From: a virus
IMG/VR virus record: IMGVR_UViG_3300024054_000036
Span: 1 to 36,482 of that record
Length of the DNA: 36,482 nucleotides
Reading direction: 5' to 3' (one strand)
A model generated the notes under the pieces. The model made no database searches. It was not told the DNA's origin and was given only the letters and a program-made list of their open reading frames with translations. The stretch's first letter is position 1. Every line of letters starts with the position of its first letter. Below, piece after piece: positions 36,223-36,482 of the stretch. Made by a program: the position numbers and the translations under genes.

Positions 36223-36482
36223 ATGCATGGCGTAATAGAAATCAAAAGCAATGGTAGTAAATGGTACAGGGAGCAACCAGATAAAATCGAAAAACTTTTC
36301 GAGCGCCTCGACCAGTATCAACTCGACAAACGATATACGCGCGCAATCACCAATGGTAATAGCCGCACCTACCGAGGCAATTTCATCGAACTGTCAGCCG
36401 TTTTCCAAGTTGGTGTTTTGGTCGGAAGCCAAGCCGACAAAGCACTAGCCGCACTTTTTAAGAAAAATCGCGCACGAAAAGT
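36223..36482 (+). CDS. Hypothetical protein, 3' end outside the window
   Basis: This frame is open to the last base (86 complete codons). It begins HGVIEIKSNGSKWYREQPDKIEKLFERLDQYQLDKRY, with a beta hairpin then a charged helix, and ends in a basic helix (KALAALFKKNRARK). No known domain is seen. It starts after TAG-CAT-ATG. Confidence 0.5.
   Translation, partial: MHGVIEIKSNGSKWYREQPDKIEKLFERLDQYQLDKRYTRAITNGNSRTYRGNFIELSAVFQVGVLVGSQADKALAALFKKNRARK

Noticed and set aside
1-36482. Recoding of TGA as in some Patescibacteria and phages
   Set aside because: Many confident genes end in TGA with ATGA overlaps, and the long genes contain no in-frame TGA, so the standard bacterial code is used.

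Overview
The window reads as the genome, or most of the genome, of a short-tailed temperate phage that carries a plasmid- or ICE-like block of genes. The host is a bacterium of fairly high GC that uses TGA as a stop codon, since many genes overlap as ATGA. No rRNA, complete tRNA or cellular housekeeping gene is present. A Patescibacteria/CPR host is a tentative inference from the papain-like plus peptidoglycan-binding lysin, the replication-relaxation/TraG-like pair and the extended -10 promoters (TGG-TANNNT). It is not proven.

Layout. 1-5.9 kb holds early genes: small zinc-binding proteins, a leftward cluster with a degenerate ATPase-like protein and a ribbon-helix-helix protein, then a rightward run with an SSB-like protein, a pentapeptide-repeat protein and a NinB-like protein. 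At 5.93-5.98 kb lies the 3' part of a tRNA-Lys(UUU) gene, which is the likely attachment core, followed by a tyrosine integrase and an AlpA-like excisionase. 7.8-13.3 kb is a mobilisation/replication-like module: a helical-repeat protein, a TraG/VirD4-like ATPase, a replication-relaxation protein and a CHC2-type zinc-finger protein. 13.3-15.9 kb has small genes with good Shine-Dalgarno sites, strong hairpins and an HNH homing endonuclease. 15.9-32.6 kb is the phage late region in order: HNH, RusA, small and large terminase, portal, scaffold, coat, adaptor, Gly-rich fibre, nozzle-like protein, two long internal/ejection-like proteins, lysin and holin. 32.6-35.0 kb is a leftward replication operon plus a DUF559-type nuclease. 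35.2-36.5 kb returns to small rightward genes.

The most striking object is a 333-residue intein inserted exactly in the Walker A loop of the TraG-like ATPase. It has no recognisable endonuclease on its own coding strand. Instead a complete HNH homing endonuclease gene lies antisense inside it, with its own extended -10 placed six bases before its ATG, while the sense frame stays open throughout.

Two expression rules recur. Nine genes have a TANNNT hexamer exactly six bases upstream of ATG, the geometry of leaderless mRNA. Ten gene junctions have the form stop-N3-ATG, usually TAG-CRT-ATG, without a Shine-Dalgarno site. Shine-Dalgarno sites are concentrated in the 7.2-15.5 kb block, which supports a mosaic origin. 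Three non-coding regions (2.17-2.45, 35.04-35.11 and 35.49-35.80 kb) carry elaborate inverted repeats that no gene explains.
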